A DNA stretch of 64,000 bases from Sporichthyaceae bacterium (GCA_036269075.1 DATASX010000103.1:1-64000); one strand, 5' to 3'. Numbered from the stretch's first letter, positions 35,422 through 47,424 are shown. The notes: generated by a model from the sequence alone, not told the origin. Translations and numbers: made by a program.

Positions 35422-35721
35422 TCAGTACTTGAGCAGGTTGGCGTCGTCGATGGATGCCGAGCGTCTGGTCCGGAAGATCGTGACGATGATCGCCAGACCG
35501 ACGACGACCTCCGCCGCGGCGACGACCATCACGAAGAACGCGATGATCTGGCCGTCGAGGTTCCCGTACTTCCGGGAGAAGGTCACGAACGCGAGGTTGG
35601 TGGCGTTGAGCATGAGCTCGACGCACATGAACACGATGATCGCGTTGCGGCGGATCAGGACCCCGGCCGCGCCGATGGTGAACAACAGCGCTGACAGGTA
35701 CAGGTAGTTCGCGGGGTTCAC
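35422..35721 (-). CDS. nuoK: NADH-quinone oxidoreductase subunit K
   Basis: A 99-residue, three-helix subunit of the membrane arm. The conserved Glu in [14 protein letters not shown] and the second Glu in [11 protein letters not shown] are present. GTG start overlapping the nuoJ stop (GTGA). Part of the E-channel next to nuoH. Confidence 0.95.
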   Translation of the reverse strand: MNPANYLYLSALLFTIGAAGVLIRRNAIIVFMCVELMLNATNLAFVTFSRKYGNLDGQIIAFFVMVVAAAEVVVGLAIIVTIFRTRRSASIDDANLLKY

Positions 35722-36521
35722 GCGTCGGCTCCGTTCGCGCCCTTGCCCGCGGCAGCCGGCGCCGGCTGGATCTCCGTCGGCGAGGTACGCAGGCCCAGCT
35801 CCGCGGACTCGATGGTCCGGATATTGCCGCGCGCCCGCAGCGTGGCCGAGATCGACAGCTCCGACGGCGTTCCGTCCGGTAGCAGCGCCGGGGTGTCGAC
35901 GGCGTTGTGCCGGGCGTAGACACCGGGCGGCGGCATCGGGGTGACGATGCCTCCGGCCTTGAAGCGCAGGATCGACAGCTCCTGCTGGGTGCGCCGCTTG
36001 CCGATCCGTTCCCGGTGGGTGAGCACCATCGCGCCGAGCGCGGCGGTGATCAGCAGACCGCCGGTCATCTCGAACGCGAAGACGTAGCGGGTGAACAGCA
36101 GCGCCGCGATGCCCTGCACGTTCCCGCCCGCGTTCGCCGCGCCGAGCCCGGTGAAGCCCTTGACCGCGGCGTTCCCGAAGCCGGCCAGCACCAGGATCCC
36201 GAAGCCGACCCCGGCCGCCACCGCCGCGAACCGCTGTCCGCGCAGGGTCTCCACCAGCGAGTCGGCGGAGTCGACGCCGACGACCATGAGCACGAACAGG
36301 AACAGCATCATGATCGCACCGGTGTAGACGACCACCTGCACGACAGCCAGGAACGGCGCGGACTGCACTGCGAAGAACATCGCCAGGCAGAGCATGACCG
36401 TCGCCAGCAGCAGCGCCGAGTGCACGGCCTTCTTGACGCCGACCATGCCCAGGGCCGCGAGGACCGAGATCGGGGCGAGGATCCAGAACAGGACCGCCTC
36501 ACCGATCGGGGTGTGACTCAT
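35718..36521 (-). CDS. nuoJ: NADH-quinone oxidoreductase subunit J
   Basis: A 267-residue subunit with five helices. [22 protein letters not shown] contains the conserved helix-3 segment with the pi-bulge region. The C-terminal about 85 residues after the last helix (from [13 protein letters not shown]) are soluble, proline- and alanine-rich and longer than in E. coli, as seen in actinomycetes. ATG overlaps the nuoI stop. Confidence 0.95.
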   Translation of the reverse strand: MSHTPIGEAVLFWILAPISVLAALGMVGVKKAVHSALLLATVMLCLAMFFAVQSAPFLAVVQVVVYTGAIMMLFLFVLMVVGVDSADSLVETLRGQRFAAVAAGVGFGILVLAGFGNAAVKGFTGLGAANAGGNVQGIAALLFTRYVFAFEMTGGLLITAALGAMVLTHRERIGKRRTQQELSILRFKAGGIVTPMPPPGVYARHNAVDTPALLPDGTPSELSISATLRARGNIRTIESAELGLRTSPTEIQPAPAAAGKGANGADA

Positions 36522-37087
36522 CGACCCTCCTCCGTGCCACGAAGCAGAATCGGGTCGGCCTCGGTGACCTTGCCGAGGTAGTAGTCGGTCTCGTTCATCC
36601 CCGGGTACATCGGGTGTGGAGCCTCAACCATGCCGGGCATCAGCGGAGCCAGCAGCTCCTCCTTGGTGTAGATCAACGCAGCCCGGTTGTTGTCGGCCAG
36701 CTCGAACTCGTGGGTCATCGTCAACGCCCGGGTCGGGCAGGCCTCGATGCACAACCCGCAGAAGATGCAGCGCAGATAGTTGATCTGGTACACGCGGCCG
36801 TACCGCTCCCCCGGGGAGAAGCGCTCGTTGTCGGCGTCCTCGTTGTTCGCGCCCTCGACGTAGATGGCGTCAGCCGGGCAGGCCCACGCGCACAGCTCGC
36901 AGCCGATGCACTTCTCCAACCCGTCCGGGTGTCGGTTGAGCTGGTGGCGGCCGTGGAAGCGCTCCGCGATCGGCGGGCCGCCCTCCTTGCCCTTCACCTC
37001 TTCCGGGTAGTACTCGGTGTTGGGCTTCTTGAACATGGTCGAGAAAGTGACCCAGAAGCCCATCAGCGCATCGGTGGTCCTAGGCAT
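36518..37087 (-). CDS. nuoI: NADH-quinone oxidoreductase subunit I
   Basis: A 189-residue ferredoxin-like subunit holding clusters N6a and N6b. Two 4Fe-4S motifs are complete: [12 protein letters not shown] and [12 protein letters not shown]. It passes electrons from nuoG to nuoB. The ATG lies inside the last codons of nuoH (8-base overlap), and the stop overlaps nuoJ in ATGA. Confidence 0.96.
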   Translation of the reverse strand: MPRTTDALMGFWVTFSTMFKKPNTEYYPEEVKGKEGGPPIAERFHGRHQLNRHPDGLEKCIGCELCAWACPADAIYVEGANNEDADNERFSPGERYGRVYQINYLRCIFCGLCIEACPTRALTMTHEFELADNNRAALIYTKEELLAPLMPGMVEAPHPMYPGMNETDYYLGKVTEADPILLRGTEEGR

Positions 37088-38438
37088 CGTCTGCCTCCGA
37101 GGTGAGCGTCAGCGCGGTGCCTTCGAGCAGCGTGGAGCCGTACGAGATGCGCGCCGCGACCTGGCCGGGCAGTGGTGGCACCGGGTAACCGCCCGCGAAC
37201 GGGTCGAACGCCGTTTCCACCTCCGGCAGCGCAGGCTGACGGCGAGTCAGTTCCCACAGCCAGGTGAGGACCAGCGCCACCACGATCACGCCGGCGGCCA
37301 CGAAGACCACGTTGCGGACCTGGTAGCCCTCGTTGCGCACGCCCTGGATGGTGGCGACCAGCAGGATCCAGCCGATCGATGCCGGGATCAGCACCTTCCA
37401 GCCGAAGTGCATGAACTGGTCGTAACGAAGCCGGGGCAGCGTCCCGCGCAGCCAGATGAAGAAGAAGACCAGGCACAGCAGCTTGCCGAGGAACCACAGC
37501 AACGGCCAGTAGCCGGTGTTCGCCCCGGCCCAGATCGGGCCGCCCAGCGGCCACGGCGCCATCCAGCCACCCAGGAACATCGTGATCGCCAGCGCCGAGA
37601 CCGTGGTCAACGAGATGTACTCGCCGAGGAAGAACAGCGCGAACTTGATCGAGGAGTACTCGGTGTGGAAGCCACCGACCAACTCGCCCTCGGCCTCGGG
37701 AAGGTCGAACGGCGGACGGTTGGTCTCCCCGACCATCGAGATCACGTAGACGAGGAAGGAGGGCAGCAGCGCGATGCCGAACCAGAGGTTCTTCTGCGCG
37801 GCGACGATCTCCGAGGTCGACATCGAGCCGGAGTACAGGAACACCGCGACGAACGACATCGACATCGCGAGCTCGTAGGAGATCATCTGGGCCGTCGAGC
37901 GCAGGCCGCCGAGCAACGGGTAGGTCGAGCCGGACGACCAACCGGCGAGCACGATCCCGTAGATCGCGGACGACGCCGCGGCCAGCACGAACAGCACCGC
38001 TACCGGTGAGTCGGTCAGCTGCAGCACGGTTCGGTGGCCGAACATGGTGACCTCGGGCCCCAGCGGGATCACCGAGAAGGCAAGAAAAGCACCGGTCGCG
38101 GAGATTATCGGCGCCGCCACGAACACGACCTTGTCGGCCGCCTTCGGGACGATGTCTTCCTTCAACATCAGCTTGATGCCGTCGGCCAGCGACTGCAGCG
38201 ATCCCTGCCAGCCGACCCGGTTCGGGCCGACGCGCATGTTCATCCAGGACACCGCGCGGCGCTCGAACACGATGTTGAACAGGGTGATCACCATGAGGAA
38301 CGCGAAGACCGCGACCACCTTGATGAGCATGATCCACCACACGTCGTGGCCGAACTTCGCGAGGTGCGAACCATCCGCACCGCCGTGGTCGGTCGGCAAC
38401 AACGTCAGCTGACGGACCGTCAGGTCAGCCGCGATCAC
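37080..38438 (-). CDS. nuoH: NADH-quinone oxidoreductase subunit H
   Basis: A 452-residue membrane subunit forming part of the quinone chamber. Conserved: [20 protein letters not shown], the acidic loop [19 protein letters not shown], and [11 protein letters not shown]. The C-terminus has about 60 soluble residues beyond E. coli NuoH. GTG start overlaps the nuoG stop (GTGA). TAG stop, the only TAG in this operon. Confidence 0.96.
   Translation of the reverse strand: MIAADLTVRQLTLLPTDHGGADGSHLAKFGHDVWWIMLIKVVAVFAFLMVITLFNIVFERRAVSWMNMRVGPNRVGWQGSLQSLADGIKLMLKEDIVPKAADKVVFVAAPIISATGAFLAFSVIPLGPEVTMFGHRTVLQLTDSPVAVLFVLAAASSAIYGIVLAGWSSGSTYPLLGGLRSTAQMISYELAMSMSFVAVFLYSGSMSTSEIVAAQKNLWFGIALLPSFLVYVISMVGETNRPPFDLPEAEGELVGGFHTEYSSIKFALFFLGEYISLTTVSALAITMFLGGWMAPWPLGGPIWAGANTGYWPLLWFLGKLLCLVFFFIWLRGTLPRLRYDQFMHFGWKVLIPASIGWILLVATIQGVRNEGYQVRNVVFVAAGVIVVALVLTWLWELTRRQPALPEVETAFDPFAGGYPVPPLPGQVAARISYGSTLLEGTALTLTSEADDA
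38409..38423. repeat. CTGAC-N5-GTCAG dyad (at nuoH 5' end)
   Basis: CTGAC GGACC GTCAG, in the first codons of nuoH. A coding instance of the recurrent dyad. Confidence 0.4.
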
Positions 38439-40855
38439 GCAACACCTCCGGAGGAGATCTGCACCACGTCGCCGGCCACGGCGGCCAGGTCGCGGAGCAC
38501 TGCACTGCCCGGAGACTTGCTCGGCAGCCAGACGACGCGGTCGGGCATCTCGGTGATCACGACCGGGAGCCGGACGGTTCCGCGATCGGTGGCCACGACG
38601 AGCAGCGAGCGGTCGGTCACGCCGATCTCGTCGGCAGTGGCCGCGGAGACGCGGGCGACCGGCTTGCGGGCGGTACGGGCCAGGTGCGGCTCGCCGTCCT
38701 GCATACGTCCCAGGTCGAGCAGCATCCGCCAGGTGGCCAGTACCGCCTCGCCGGGACCGGGGCGTGCCGCCGGCCCCGGGCGCACGGCGGGTGCCGCCGC
38801 GTGCAGGCCGTCCCAGAGTCCGAGCGCGTGCAGTTCGGCAATGGCCGAGTCCGCGCCGCGCAGGCCCAGCGAGCGGCCCATCTCGTCGGCGATCGCCTGC
38901 AGCACGCGCAGGTCGGTCATCAACGGGGCCTCGGCCATCGCACGACCGAAGGGCCGCAGCCGGCCCTCCCAGTTCAGGAACGTGCCTTCCTTCTGCGCCA
39001 CGTGCGGGATCGGGAACACCACGTCGGCGCGCTCGGTGACCTCGCTGGCCCGCAGTTCGAGGCTGACGACGAACTCGGCTGCGTCCAGCGCGCGCAGCGC
39101 GGCCGCCGGGTCCGGCAGGTCGTCGGTGTCGATCCCGCCGACCACGAGCGCCTTGAGCTCGCCCCGGGCCGCGGCGGCGAGGATCGCCGAGGTGTCGCGG
39201 CCGGGAACCGCCGGCAGGTCGGGCAGGTGCCAGGCGTCGCTGATCTCCTTGCGGGCCGACGGGTCGCTCACCGGACGACCACCGGGCAGCAGGTTCGGGG
39301 CCGCGCCGGCTTCCAACGCGCCGCGCTCACCGGCACGCCGCGGGATCCAGGCGATGGCCGCACCGGTGGCCTGGACCAGCCGGGAGACCGCCGACAACGC
39401 ACCGGGGATCGAGGCCAGCCGCTCGCCGACCGCGATGATCGCGCCCGGCTTGCGCAGCTCCTCGACGACACCCCACTCGCCGTTGGCGATGCGGTCCAGG
39501 ACCACTGCCTCGTCGCCGGGCACGGTCGGCAACAGCGTGCCGCCGCACTTGTGCAGCCCATCGGTGACGAACGGCGCCAGCGACCAGACCGGCTGCCGCC
39601 GCTTGAGGAAAGCCTTGCGCAGCCGCAGGAACACACCCGCGGCCTCCTCCTCGGCCTCCAGGCCGACGAGCAGGACCGCGGCTGCGGACTCGAGCCCCTG
39701 GTGGGTCACGGTGCCCGGGGTGCCGGCGAAGATGCCGCGGCTGACCACATGCGCGGAGAGGAACTCCAGCTCCTCGTCCGAGTGCGGCCGCGCGCGGAAG
39801 TCGATGTCGTTGGTGTCCAGCGCGACCCGGGCGAACTTCGCGTAGGCGTAGCTGTCCTCGAGCGTGGTGCGCCCGCCGACCAGCACACCGACCCGGCCGC
39901 GTTCGGCCTCGAGCTTCTCGGCCACCACGGCCAGGGCCTCGGGCCAGGACGCCGAGACCAGGTTGCCGGACTCGTCGCGGATCAGCGGGGTGGTGATGAC
40001 GTCGGCGCGGGTCGCGTAGGCGAACGCGAACCGCCCCTTGTCGCAGTTCCACTCCTCGTTGACCTCGTGGTCCTCCCCGGCCAGTCGCCGCATGACCTTG
40101 CCGCGGCGGTGGTCGGTGCGCAGCGAACACCCGCCGGAGCAGTGCTCGCAGACGCTCGGGCTGGAGATCAGGTCGAACGGCCGCGAGCGGAATCGGTAGG
40201 CGGCCGAGGTGAGTGCGCCGACCGGACAGATCTGGATCGTGTTGCCGGAGAAGTAGGACTCGAACGGCTGGCTCTCGTAGATCGCGACCTGCTGCAGCGC
40301 GCCGCGTTCGAACATCTCGATGAACGGGTCGCCCGCAATCTGCTGGGAGAACCGGGTGCAGCGGGCGCACAGCACGCAGCGCTCGCGGTCCAGCAGCACC
40401 TGCGCGGAGATCGCGACCGGCTTGTCGAAGGTGCGCTTCTTCTCCTCGAACCGCGAGTCCGCGCGACCGTTGGACAGTGCCTGGTTCTGCAGCGGGCACT
40501 CGCCGCCCTTGTCGCAGACCGGGCAGTCCAGCGGATGGTTGATCAGCAGCAGTTCCATCACGCCCTGCTGGGCCTTGTCGGCCACCGGCGAGGAGTTCTG
40601 CGTCTTCACGACCATGCCCTCGGCGACCGCCGAGGTGCACGACGCGAACGGTTTGCGCTGGCCCTCGACCTCGACCAGGCACTGGCGGCAGGCGCCGACC
40701 GGGTCCAGCAGAGGGTGATCGCAGAACCGGGGGATCTGGACGCCGACCTCCTCGGCGGCCCGGATGATCAGCGTGCCCTTCGGCACCGCCACCGGGATCC
40801 CGTCGATTGTCAGGTTGACCAAGTCGGTCGCCTGCCGTGGCTCTACTGCCGTCAT
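38435..40855 (-). CDS. nuoG: NADH-quinone oxidoreductase subunit G
   Basis: An 806-residue molybdopterin-oxidoreductase-type subunit of the peripheral arm. The N-terminal [2Fe-2S] domain has Cys in [17 protein letters not shown]. The His/Cys cluster N5 is in [14 protein letters not shown], and further 4Fe-4S Cys lie in RCVLCARC. A complete N7 motif CxxCxxxCx27C starts at CEHCSGGC. The C-terminal half is the inactive Mo-bis-MGD domain. ATG 40855 overlaps the nuoF stop; the frame extends further upstream inside nuoF but has no start there. Confidence 0.95.
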   Translation of the reverse strand: MTAVEPRQATDLVNLTIDGIPVAVPKGTLIIRAAEEVGVQIPRFCDHPLLDPVGACRQCLVEVEGQRKPFASCTSAVAEGMVVKTQNSSPVADKAQQGVMELLLINHPLDCPVCDKGGECPLQNQALSNGRADSRFEEKKRTFDKPVAISAQVLLDRERCVLCARCTRFSQQIAGDPFIEMFERGALQQVAIYESQPFESYFSGNTIQICPVGALTSAAYRFRSRPFDLISSPSVCEHCSGGCSLRTDHRRGKVMRRLAGEDHEVNEEWNCDKGRFAFAYATRADVITTPLIRDESGNLVSASWPEALAVVAEKLEAERGRVGVLVGGRTTLEDSYAYAKFARVALDTNDIDFRARPHSDEELEFLSAHVVSRGIFAGTPGTVTHQGLESAAAVLLVGLEAEEEAAGVFLRLRKAFLKRRQPVWSLAPFVTDGLHKCGGTLLPTVPGDEAVVLDRIANGEWGVVEELRKPGAIIAVGERLASIPGALSAVSRLVQATGAAIAWIPRRAGERGALEAGAAPNLLPGGRPVSDPSARKEISDAWHLPDLPAVPGRDTSAILAAAARGELKALVVGGIDTDDLPDPAAALRALDAAEFVVSLELRASEVTERADVVFPIPHVAQKEGTFLNWEGRLRPFGRAMAEAPLMTDLRVLQAIADEMGRSLGLRGADSAIAELHALGLWDGLHAAAPAVRPGPAARPGPGEAVLATWRMLLDLGRMQDGEPHLARTARKPVARVSAATADEIGVTDRSLLVVATDRGTVRLPVVITEMPDRVVWLPSKSPGSAVLRDLAAVAGDVVQISSGGVA

Positions 40856-42162
40856 ACGAGTGCTCCAGCGAACAGATCGGAGGCCTTCGGGTCGAACGGG
40901 CAGCCGCCCTGCGTGAGATGGGCCAGATACTCCTCGCGGAAGTACTCCACCGACGAGGTGATCGGGCTCGTCGCGCCGTCGCCCAGCGCGCAGAACGAGC
41001 GGCCCAGGATGTTGTCGGACAGGTCGAGCAAGGTGTCGATCTCGTGCGGCTCGCCCTGGCCCTTCTCCAGCCTGCGCAGCAGTTGGACCAACCAGTAGGT
41101 GCCCTCGCGGCACGGGGTGCACTTGCCGCAGGACTCGTGGGCGTAGAACTCGGTCCACCGCAGCACGGCACGGACCACGCAGGTGGTCTCGTCGAAGCAC
41201 TGCAGCGCCTTGGTGCCCAGCATCGAACCGGCCGCGCCGACACTCTCGTAGTCCAGCGGAACGTCCAGGTGCGCGTCGGTGAGGATCGGGGTCGACGAGC
41301 CCCCCGGCGTCCAGAACTTCAGCTGGTGGCCCGGGCGCATGCCGCCGGACAGGTCGAGCAACTGACGCAGCGTCAACCCGAGGGGGCCCTCGAACTGACC
41401 GGGGTTGGCGACGTGCCCGGACAGCGAGTAGAGCGTGTAGCCCTTGGACTTCTCCGTGCCCATCGAGGAGAACCACTCGGCGCCGCCGGCCACGATCGAG
41501 GGGACCGAGGCGATCGACTCGACGTTGTTGATGACCGTCGGGCAGCCGTAGAGGCCGGCCACGGCCGGGAACGGCGGCCGCAATCGGGGCTGACCGCGCC
41601 GACCCTCCAAGGAGTCCAGCAACGCTGTCTCCTCGCCGCAGATGTAGGCGCCGGCGCCCGCGTGGACCACGATCTCGAGGTCGTAGTTGGTGCCGAAGAT
41701 GTTGTGCCCGGCGTAACCGCGCGCGTAGGCCTCCGCAACCGCCTGCTGCATCCGGCGGATGACGTGCAGGACCTCGCCGCGCACGTAGATGAAGGCGTGG
41801 CTGGCGCGGATCGCGTAGGCCGCGATGATCACGCCCTCCACCAGCACGTGCGGGTTGGCCATCATCAACGGGATGTCCTTGCACGTGCCCGGCTCGGACT
41901 CGTCGGCGTTGACAACTAAGTAATGAGGCTTCACAGTGCCGTCTTTTTCGGGCCCTTGCGGGATGAAGCTCCACTTCATCCCGGTCGGGAAGCCGGCGCC
42001 ACCACGACCACGCAGCCCGGAGTCCTTGACCAGCGAGATCAGGTCGTCGGGGTTCTGGTTCAACGCGCTGCGCGCGGCGCGGTAGCCGCCGTGGCTCTCG
42101 TAGTTGTCGATCTTCCAGGAACCCGGCTCGTCCCAGTGCGCCGACAGAACGGGAGTCAGCAT
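40852..42162 (-). CDS. nuoF: NADH-quinone oxidoreductase subunit F
   Basis: A 436-residue NADH- and FMN-binding subunit. The NADH/FMN site reads [16 protein letters not shown], the FMN loop is [16 protein letters not shown], and cluster N3 is [11 protein letters not shown] with a distal Cys in [11 protein letters not shown]. It oxidises NADH and passes electrons to nuoE/nuoG. The ATG overlaps the nuoE TGA (TGATG). Confidence 0.97.
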   Translation of the reverse strand: MLTPVLSAHWDEPGSWKIDNYESHGGYRAARSALNQNPDDLISLVKDSGLRGRGGAGFPTGMKWSFIPQGPEKDGTVKPHYLVVNADESEPGTCKDIPLMMANPHVLVEGVIIAAYAIRASHAFIYVRGEVLHVIRRMQQAVAEAYARGYAGHNIFGTNYDLEIVVHAGAGAYICGEETALLDSLEGRRGQPRLRPPFPAVAGLYGCPTVINNVESIASVPSIVAGGAEWFSSMGTEKSKGYTLYSLSGHVANPGQFEGPLGLTLRQLLDLSGGMRPGHQLKFWTPGGSSTPILTDAHLDVPLDYESVGAAGSMLGTKALQCFDETTCVVRAVLRWTEFYAHESCGKCTPCREGTYWLVQLLRRLEKGQGEPHEIDTLLDLSDNILGRSFCALGDGATSPITSSVEYFREEYLAHLTQGGCPFDPKASDLFAGALV

Positions 42163-42824
42163 CAGATCCTCCCGTCCGGCATGGCCGGCGCGGCCTCGCC
42201 CCGCTGCTTCGCGTACCTCAGCCCCAGCAACGACTCCGGACCCGCCGCGGGCCCCTCGTCGGCGCGGCCGTCGTAGAACCCGGCGAGCACTCGGGAGGCT
42301 TCCTTCCACGTGCACACCGGACCGGCGCCGCGGGTCGGCGCGGGCGGGTTGCCCGCGCGGAGGCCGTCGACGAGTTCCTTGGCCGAGGACGGCGTCTGGT
42401 TGTCGAAGAACTCCCAGTTGACCGTCATCACCGGCGCGTAGTCGCAGGCGGCGTTGCACTCGATGTGCTCGAGGGTGACCTTGCCGTCCGGGGTGGTCTC
42501 GTCGTTGCCGACGCCGAGGTGCGCCTTGAGCTCGGCGAAGATCGTGTCGCCGCCCAGCACCGCGCAGAGCGTGTTCGTGCAGACCCCGACGTGGTAGTCG
42601 CCGATCGGGCGACGCTTGTACATCGTGTAGAAGGTCGCGACCGCGCCGACCTCGGCGACCGTGATCCCGAGTTCCTCGGCGCAGATCGCGACGCCCTCGG
42701 GGCTGACGTAACCCTCGATCGACTGGCACAGGTGCAACATCGGCAGCAGGGCCGAGCGCGACTGCGGGTAGCGGGCGACGATCTTCCGCATGTCGTAGCG
42801 GACGTTCTCGTCCAGAACACTCAT
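42162..42824 (-). CDS. nuoE: NADH-quinone oxidoreductase subunit E
   Basis: A 220-residue thioredoxin-like [2Fe-2S] subunit (cluster N1a). Ligands: CTNTLC and ECNAAC, with DYAPVM following. The C-terminal 60 residues (from [11 protein letters not shown]) are longer than in E. coli. ATG 42824 lies 28 bases after the nuoD stop, the only sizeable gap between peripheral-arm genes after nuoB. Confidence 0.96.
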   Translation of the reverse strand: MSVLDENVRYDMRKIVARYPQSRSALLPMLHLCQSIEGYVSPEGVAICAEELGITVAEVGAVATFYTMYKRRPIGDYHVGVCTNTLCAVLGGDTIFAELKAHLGVGNDETTPDGKVTLEHIECNAACDYAPVMTVNWEFFDNQTPSSAKELVDGLRAGNPPAPTRGAGPVCTWKEASRVLAGFYDGRADEGPAAGPESLLGLRYAKQRGEAAPAMPDGRI

Positions 42825-42852
42825 CGGTCGACCTCACTCGTTCCTCGCCCGC

Positions 42853-44202
42853 TCATCGGTCGACGCCTCCCATGACCGGGTCGATCGAGGCGACCGCGGC
42901 GATCACGTCGGCGACCAGGCTGCCCTCGCTCATCGCGGCAACCGCCTGGAGGTTGGTGAACGACGGATCGCGGAAGTGCACCCGGTAGGGCCGGGTCCCG
43001 CCGTCGGAGACGAGGTGGCAACCGAGTTCGCCGCGAGGGTGCTCCACCGGCACGTAAACCTGGCCGGCCGGGACCCGGAATCCCTCGGTCACCAGCTTGA
43101 AGTGGTGGATCAGGGCCTCCATCGACTCGCCCATGATCTTCTTGATGTGCTCCAGCGAGTTGCCTATGCCGTCGCCGCCGACCGACAGCTGCGCGGGCCA
43201 GGCGATCTTCTTGTCGGCAACCATGACCGGGCCCGGCTCGAGCCGGTCCAGGCACTGCTGCACGATCTTCATCGACTCGTTCATCTCGTTGACCCGGATG
43301 AGGTAGCGACCCCAGGCGTCGCAGCCGGTCTCGGTGATGACGTCGAAGTCGTAGTTCTCGTAGCCGCAGTAGGGCTGGGACTTGCGCAGGTCGTGGGGCA
43401 GGCCGGTGGCCCGCAGGATCGGCCCGGTGATACCTAGCGCCATGCAACCGGTCAGGTCGAGGTACCCGACGCCGACCGTGCGGCCCTGCCAGATCGGCTG
43501 GCCGTTGAGCAGCTTCACGATGTCGGCGGAGCGGCCGGGCCAGATCTTGATGAAGTCCTTGATCTTCTCGATCGCCGAGTCCGGGATGTCGTTCGCCAGG
43601 CCACCGGGCCGGATGAACGCGTTGTTCATCCGGGCGCCGCTGATCTCCTCGAAGATGTCGAGGATCTGCTCGCGCTCACGGAATCCGAACATCATCGGCG
43701 TGACTGCGCCGAGCTCCATCGCGCCGGTGGCCAGCGCGACCAGGTGGGAGGACACCCGGTTGAGCTCCATCAGCAGGACGCGGCTGACCGTGGCGCGCTC
43801 GGGGATCTCGTCGGTGATACCGAGCAGCTTCTCGACCGCCAGGCAGTAGGCGGTCTCGGAGTAGAACGAGGCGAGGTAGTCGGCCCGGGTCAGGAACGTG
43901 ACCGCCTGCGTGAACGAGCGGTACTCGCAGTTCTTCTCGATGCCGGTGTGCAGGTAGCCGATGCCGCAGCGGGCCTCGGTGACCGTCTCGCCCTCGAGCT
44001 CGAGGATGAGCCGGAGCACGCCGTGCGTGGACGGGTGCTGCGGGCCCATGTTGACGACGATGCGCTCCTCGGGAGCATCTCCGAGGTCGGCCACGACCCG
44101 GTCCCAGTCACCGCCGGAGAGGTTGAAGACCTTGCCTGATGCTGCGTCAGCTGTGGCACCGTACGGGTCGGCGGTCGCCGACTCCTGGTAGTACTCGGTC
44201 AT
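42853..44202 (-). CDS. nuoD: NADH-quinone oxidoreductase subunit D
   Basis: A 449-residue 49-kDa subunit forming the quinone-binding site with nuoB. Conserved: [22 protein letters not shown] (quinone His), [30 protein letters not shown] and the C-terminal [12 protein letters not shown] 44202 overlaps the nuoC stop (TGATG). Confidence 0.97.
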   Translation of the reverse strand: MTEYYQESATADPYGATADAASGKVFNLSGGDWDRVVADLGDAPEERIVVNMGPQHPSTHGVLRLILELEGETVTEARCGIGYLHTGIEKNCEYRSFTQAVTFLTRADYLASFYSETAYCLAVEKLLGITDEIPERATVSRVLLMELNRVSSHLVALATGAMELGAVTPMMFGFREREQILDIFEEISGARMNNAFIRPGGLANDIPDSAIEKIKDFIKIWPGRSADIVKLLNGQPIWQGRTVGVGYLDLTGCMALGITGPILRATGLPHDLRKSQPYCGYENYDFDVITETGCDAWGRYLIRVNEMNESMKIVQQCLDRLEPGPVMVADKKIAWPAQLSVGGDGIGNSLEHIKKIMGESMEALIHHFKLVTEGFRVPAGQVYVPVEHPRGELGCHLVSDGGTRPYRVHFRDPSFTNLQAVAAMSEGSLVADVIAAVASIDPVMGGVDR

Positions 44203-44993
44203 CAGTTGTACGACCTCCGCTCGTCGGGCGGCGGAATTGTCGCGCCCTTGTACTCGACGGGGATGCCGCCCAGGGGGTAGTCCTTGCGCTGCGGGTGACC
44301 CGGCCAGTCGTCGGGCATCTCGATGCGGGTCAGCGCCGGGTGGCCGTCGAAGACGATCCCGAAGAAGTCGTAGGTCTCCCGCTCGTGCCAGTCGTTGGTC
44401 GGGTAGACCGAGTACACCGACGGGATGTGCGGGTCGGCGTCCGGGGCCGAGACCTCGAGCCGGATCCGTCGGTTGTGCGTGATCGAGAGCAGGTGGTAGA
44501 CGGCGTGCAACTCGCGGCCGGTCTCGTGCGGGTAGTGCACGCCGGAGACCCCGGAGCACAACTCGAAGCGCAGCTGCGGGTCGTCGCGCAGCGACCGCGC
44601 AACCTCGACCAGCCGCTCGCGGCGGACGTGGAAGGTGATCTCGCCGCGGTCGACGACCACGGCCTCGATCGCGTCGTTCCAGCCGAGGCCGGTCGGGATC
44701 AGGGCGCGCCGCAGGTCGTCGGCGACGCCGTCGAACCAGCCGCCGTAGGGCGCCTCGGTCGGTGCCGGGAACGTGACGTTGCGGACCAGCCCGGAGTAGC
44801 CCGAGGTGTCCCCGGAGCCGCGGACGCCGAACATGCCGTGCCGGACGTCGACGGTCGTGCCCCCGGCGCCGGGCGGGGTGGGCAGGTTCTCCGGTTGGTT
44901 GGCCGCAGGCTGTTCCACCGCGTTCGACACCCCAGCCGCCGCACCGGGCGTGGTGACCTGCTGGTGCGTGTGGGTCTTGTCCGCGTCAGTCAC
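44202..44993 (-). CDS. nuoC: NADH-quinone oxidoreductase subunit C
   Basis: A 263-residue 30-kDa subunit. The core has [19 protein letters not shown], and the signature [17 protein letters not shown] is followed by [13 protein letters not shown] and RKDYPLGG. The N-terminal about 75 residues are a low-complexity, Gly/Pro/Ala-rich extension. GTG start overlaps the nuoB stop (GTGA). Separate from nuoD, unlike the E. coli fusion. Confidence 0.95.
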   Translation of the reverse strand: MTDADKTHTHQQVTTPGAAAGVSNAVEQPAANQPENLPTPPGAGGTTVDVRHGMFGVRGSGDTSGYSGLVRNVTFPAPTEAPYGGWFDGVADDLRRALIPTGLGWNDAIEAVVVDRGEITFHVRRERLVEVARSLRDDPQLRFELCSGVSGVHYPHETGRELHAVYHLLSITHNRRIRLEVSAPDADPHIPSVYSVYPTNDWHERETYDFFGIVFDGHPALTRIEMPDDWPGHPQRKDYPLGGIPVEYKGATIPPPDERRSYN

Positions 44994-45544
44994 CGCAGCA
45001 GACCTTTCATGTCCGAGGTCGGCTGCGCGAGCAGCGCAGCTTCCTCCGCGGCGCGACGGGCCTTGACACCGTGGGCGCCCAGCTTGGTGGCCTGGATCTG
45101 GTCGTGCAGCTTGAGGATCGCGTCCAGCAGCATCTCCGGACGCGGCGGACAGCCGGGCAGGTAGATGTCGACCGGCACGATGTGGTCGACGCCCTGGACG
45201 ACCGCGTAGTTGTTGAACATCCCGCCGGAGGACGCGCAGACGCCCATCGCCAGGACCCACTTCGGGTTGGCCATCTGGTCGTAGATCTGGCGCACGACCG
45301 GGGCCATCTTCTGGCTCACCCGGCCGGCCACGATCATCAGGTCGGCCTGGCGCGGCGAGGCCCGGAAGGCCTCCATCCCGAAGCGGGCGATGTCGTAGCG
45401 TCCGGTTCCGGTGGCCATCATCTCGATGGCGCAGCAGGCCAGTCCGAACGTCGCCGGCCACAACGAGTTCTTGCGCATGTAGCCGGCCAGTCCCTCGACC
45501 GTGCTGAGCATGAACCCGCTGGGGAGTTTCTCCTCGATCCCCAT
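44990..45544 (-). CDS. nuoB: NADH-quinone oxidoreductase subunit B
   Basis: A 184-residue PSST subunit carrying cluster N2, which reduces the quinone. Ligands are the Cys pair in [11 protein letters not shown], the Cys in GVCASSGG and the Cys in [12 protein letters not shown] start 60 bases after nuoA, a gap that contains a TGACGCTCCGTCA dyad. Confidence 0.97.
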   Translation of the reverse strand: MGIEEKLPSGFMLSTVEGLAGYMRKNSLWPATFGLACCAIEMMATGTGRYDIARFGMEAFRASPRQADLMIVAGRVSQKMAPVVRQIYDQMANPKWVLAMGVCASSGGMFNNYAVVQGVDHIVPVDIYLPGCPPRPEMLLDAILKLHDQIQATKLGAHGVKARRAAEEAALLAQPTSDMKGLLR

Positions 45545-45578
45545 GTCAGTCCTTCGTCGCGTGGGTCACGGACGGATT

Positions 45579-45593
45579 ATGACGCTCCGTCAC
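45579..45593. repeat. Variant of the CTGAC-N5-GTCAG dyad between nuoA and nuoB
   Basis: ATGACGCTCCGTCAC: the inner TGACG/CGTCA arms are perfect, but the outer C and G are replaced. It lies in the 60-base nuoA-nuoB gap. Confidence 0.4.
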
Positions 45594-45604
45594 TTCGGGC
45601 AGTG

Positions 45605-45970
45605 TCAGTCCCACTCCAGACCGCCCCGGCGCCACACGTACACGAACGGCACGAACACGGTGACCATGAACAGCACCATCTCGATCAGGATCGAGATGCC
45701 GAACGAGTCGAAGGTGACGGCCCACGGGTAGAGGAAGATGATCTCGACGTCGAAGATGATGAACAGCATCGCGGTCAGGAAGTACTTGACCGGGAAACGG
45801 CCGCCGCCGACCGGCTGCGGGGTCGGCTCGATGCCGCATTCGTACGCGTCGAGCTTGGCCCGGTTGTAGCGCCGCGGGCCGGTCAGTCGACCCGCCAGGA
45901 CCGAGAAAGCGGCGAAGCCGAATGCGAGTGCGGCGAGCACCGCGATCGGGATGTAGACGTTTCCGTTCAC
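45605..45970 (-). CDS. nuoA: NADH-quinone oxidoreductase subunit A
   Basis: A 121-residue, three-helix membrane subunit. It carries the loop YECGIEP near residue 45, the conserved acidic FIIFDVEIIFLYPWA and the C-terminal VWRRGGLEWD. GTG start. First gene of the operon; the 75 bases between it and the MenJ-like gene probably contain a promoter, although the gene upstream is co-directional. Confidence 0.96.
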   Translation of the reverse strand: MNGNVYIPIAVLAALAFGFAAFSVLAGRLTGPRRYNRAKLDAYECGIEPTPQPVGGGRFPVKYFLTAMLFIIFDVEIIFLYPWAVTFDSFGISILIEMVLFMVTVFVPFVYVWRRGGLEWD

Positions 45971-46045
45971 CGCGACTCTCCTCTCGTCTCGCTGCCCTCG
46001 GGGCGCCTCATGCTATGGGTCGGGTCCGTTTTGTCCGGCGCCGGG

Positions 46046-47323
46046 TCAGGCGGCCGGCGCTATCTTCTGCAGCCCGTTGATGACTCTGTCCATCGCGTCG
46101 CCACCGCTCGGATCCGTGAGATTCGCCAGGAGTTTCAACGTGAACCGCATCAGCGTCGGGTGCGGCAGTCCGTGCCGGGTGGCGATCTTCATTACGTTCG
46201 GATTGCCGATCGCTTTCACGAAGATTCGACCCAACGTGTAGTAGCCGCCGTACGCATCCTGCAGCGCGCGGGGGTATCCGTGCAGGACCCGCTCACGAGC
46301 GGTCTCGCTGCTCGCCGCGAGTGCCTGGGCGACAACCTCGGCCGCCAGCGCCGCCGACTCCATCGCGTAGGCGATGCCCTCGCCGTTGAACGGGTTGACC
46401 ATTCCACCGGCATCGCCCACCAGCAGCACCCCACGGGTGTAGTGGGGAGTGCGGTTGAAGCCCATCGGCAACGCCGCGCCCTGGATCTCCCCGCGCCGGT
46501 TCGCCTCCCGGAAACCCCACTCCTCGGGAGTGGAGTCCATCCAGGTGCGCAACATCGCTCGGTAGTCGGTCTTGCCGAAGGCGGACGAGGTATTCAGAAT
46601 CCCGAGGCCGACATTGCAGGTTCCGTCCCCGACGCCGAATACCCAGCCGTAGCCGGGCAGCAGTCGAGGGGTGGAGCCGGTGCGGTCCCACAGCTCCAGC
46701 CAGGACTCCAGCCAGTCGTCGTCGTGCCGCGGGCTGACGTAATAGGTACGGACGGCCACCCCCATCGGGCGGTCCTCACGTTTGTGCAACCCCAGGGCCA
46801 GCGACAAGCGGGTGGAGTTGCCGTCGCAGGCCAAGGTCAGCGGGGCGTGGTACTCCACTACACCGCCCTCGCGCCGTGCCTTGACCCCGATCACCCGGTT
46901 GGTGCGTTCGTCGAGCACCGGCGCGCTGACGTTGGTCTGCTCGTACAGCCGGGCCCCGGCCTTCTGGGCGTGGCGGGCCAGCACCTCGTCGAAGTCCTGC
47001 CGGGGCCGCACCAGGCCGTAGTCCGGGAACGCGGCCAGGTCCGGCCAACGCAGCTCGAGCCGGGTACCGCCGCCGATGATCCGCAGGCCCTGGTTCCGGA
47101 TCCAGCCGTCCTCGACGTCGGTCGGCACACCCATCGCGATCAGCTGCTTGACCGCCCGGGGGGTCAGGCCGTCGCCGCAGACCTTCTCGCGGGGGAACGC
47201 AGCCTTCTCCAGCAGCGCCACGTCCAGGCCGGCGCGGGCCAGATGGAACGCCGCCGTCGACCCTGCGGGACCGGCACCGACGACGATGACGTCGGCCCGC
47301 TCGACTGTCGCTGAGTCGACCAC
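46046..47323 (-). CDS. menJ: Geranylgeranyl-reductase-family flavoprotein (menaquinone reductase-like)
   Basis: A 425-residue FAD-dependent reductase. It has the N-terminal dinucleotide fold VIVVGAGPAGSTAAFHLA, then FPREKVCGDGLTPRAV (family motif) and GDAGGMVNPFNGEGIAYAME (second FAD motif). In Mycobacterium the homologue MenJ saturates one isoprene unit of menaquinone. Its place between menG and nuoA fits that role; archaeal-type lipid reduction is a less likely alternative. GTG start. The C-terminal helical tail is complete. Confidence 0.88.
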   Translation of the reverse strand: MVDSATVERADVIVVGAGPAGSTAAFHLARAGLDVALLEKAAFPREKVCGDGLTPRAVKQLIAMGVPTDVEDGWIRNQGLRIIGGGTRLELRWPDLAAFPDYGLVRPRQDFDEVLARHAQKAGARLYEQTNVSAPVLDERTNRVIGVKARREGGVVEYHAPLTLACDGNSTRLSLALGLHKREDRPMGVAVRTYYVSPRHDDDWLESWLELWDRTGSTPRLLPGYGWVFGVGDGTCNVGLGILNTSSAFGKTDYRAMLRTWMDSTPEEWGFREANRRGEIQGAALPMGFNRTPHYTRGVLLVGDAGGMVNPFNGEGIAYAMESAALAAEVVAQALAASSETARERVLHGYPRALQDAYGGYYTLGRIFVKAIGNPNVMKIATRHGLPHPTLMRFTLKLLANLTDPSGGDAMDRVINGLQKIAPAA

Positions 47324-47424
47324 GGCCTACCTGCTTTCGCCCGGGGGACAGGGGCGGGTTCCCTTGTGAATCGCTTCACGAACCTTTCGTCGCAGAGTCT
47401 ACTCGCCGCCAAAGGGTGCTCCGG

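Noticed and set aside
38684-41098. Long plus-strand frame opposite nuoG
   Set aside because: Antisense to a gene with complete iron-sulfur motifs; Arg/Gln/Gly-rich shadow with no start site support.
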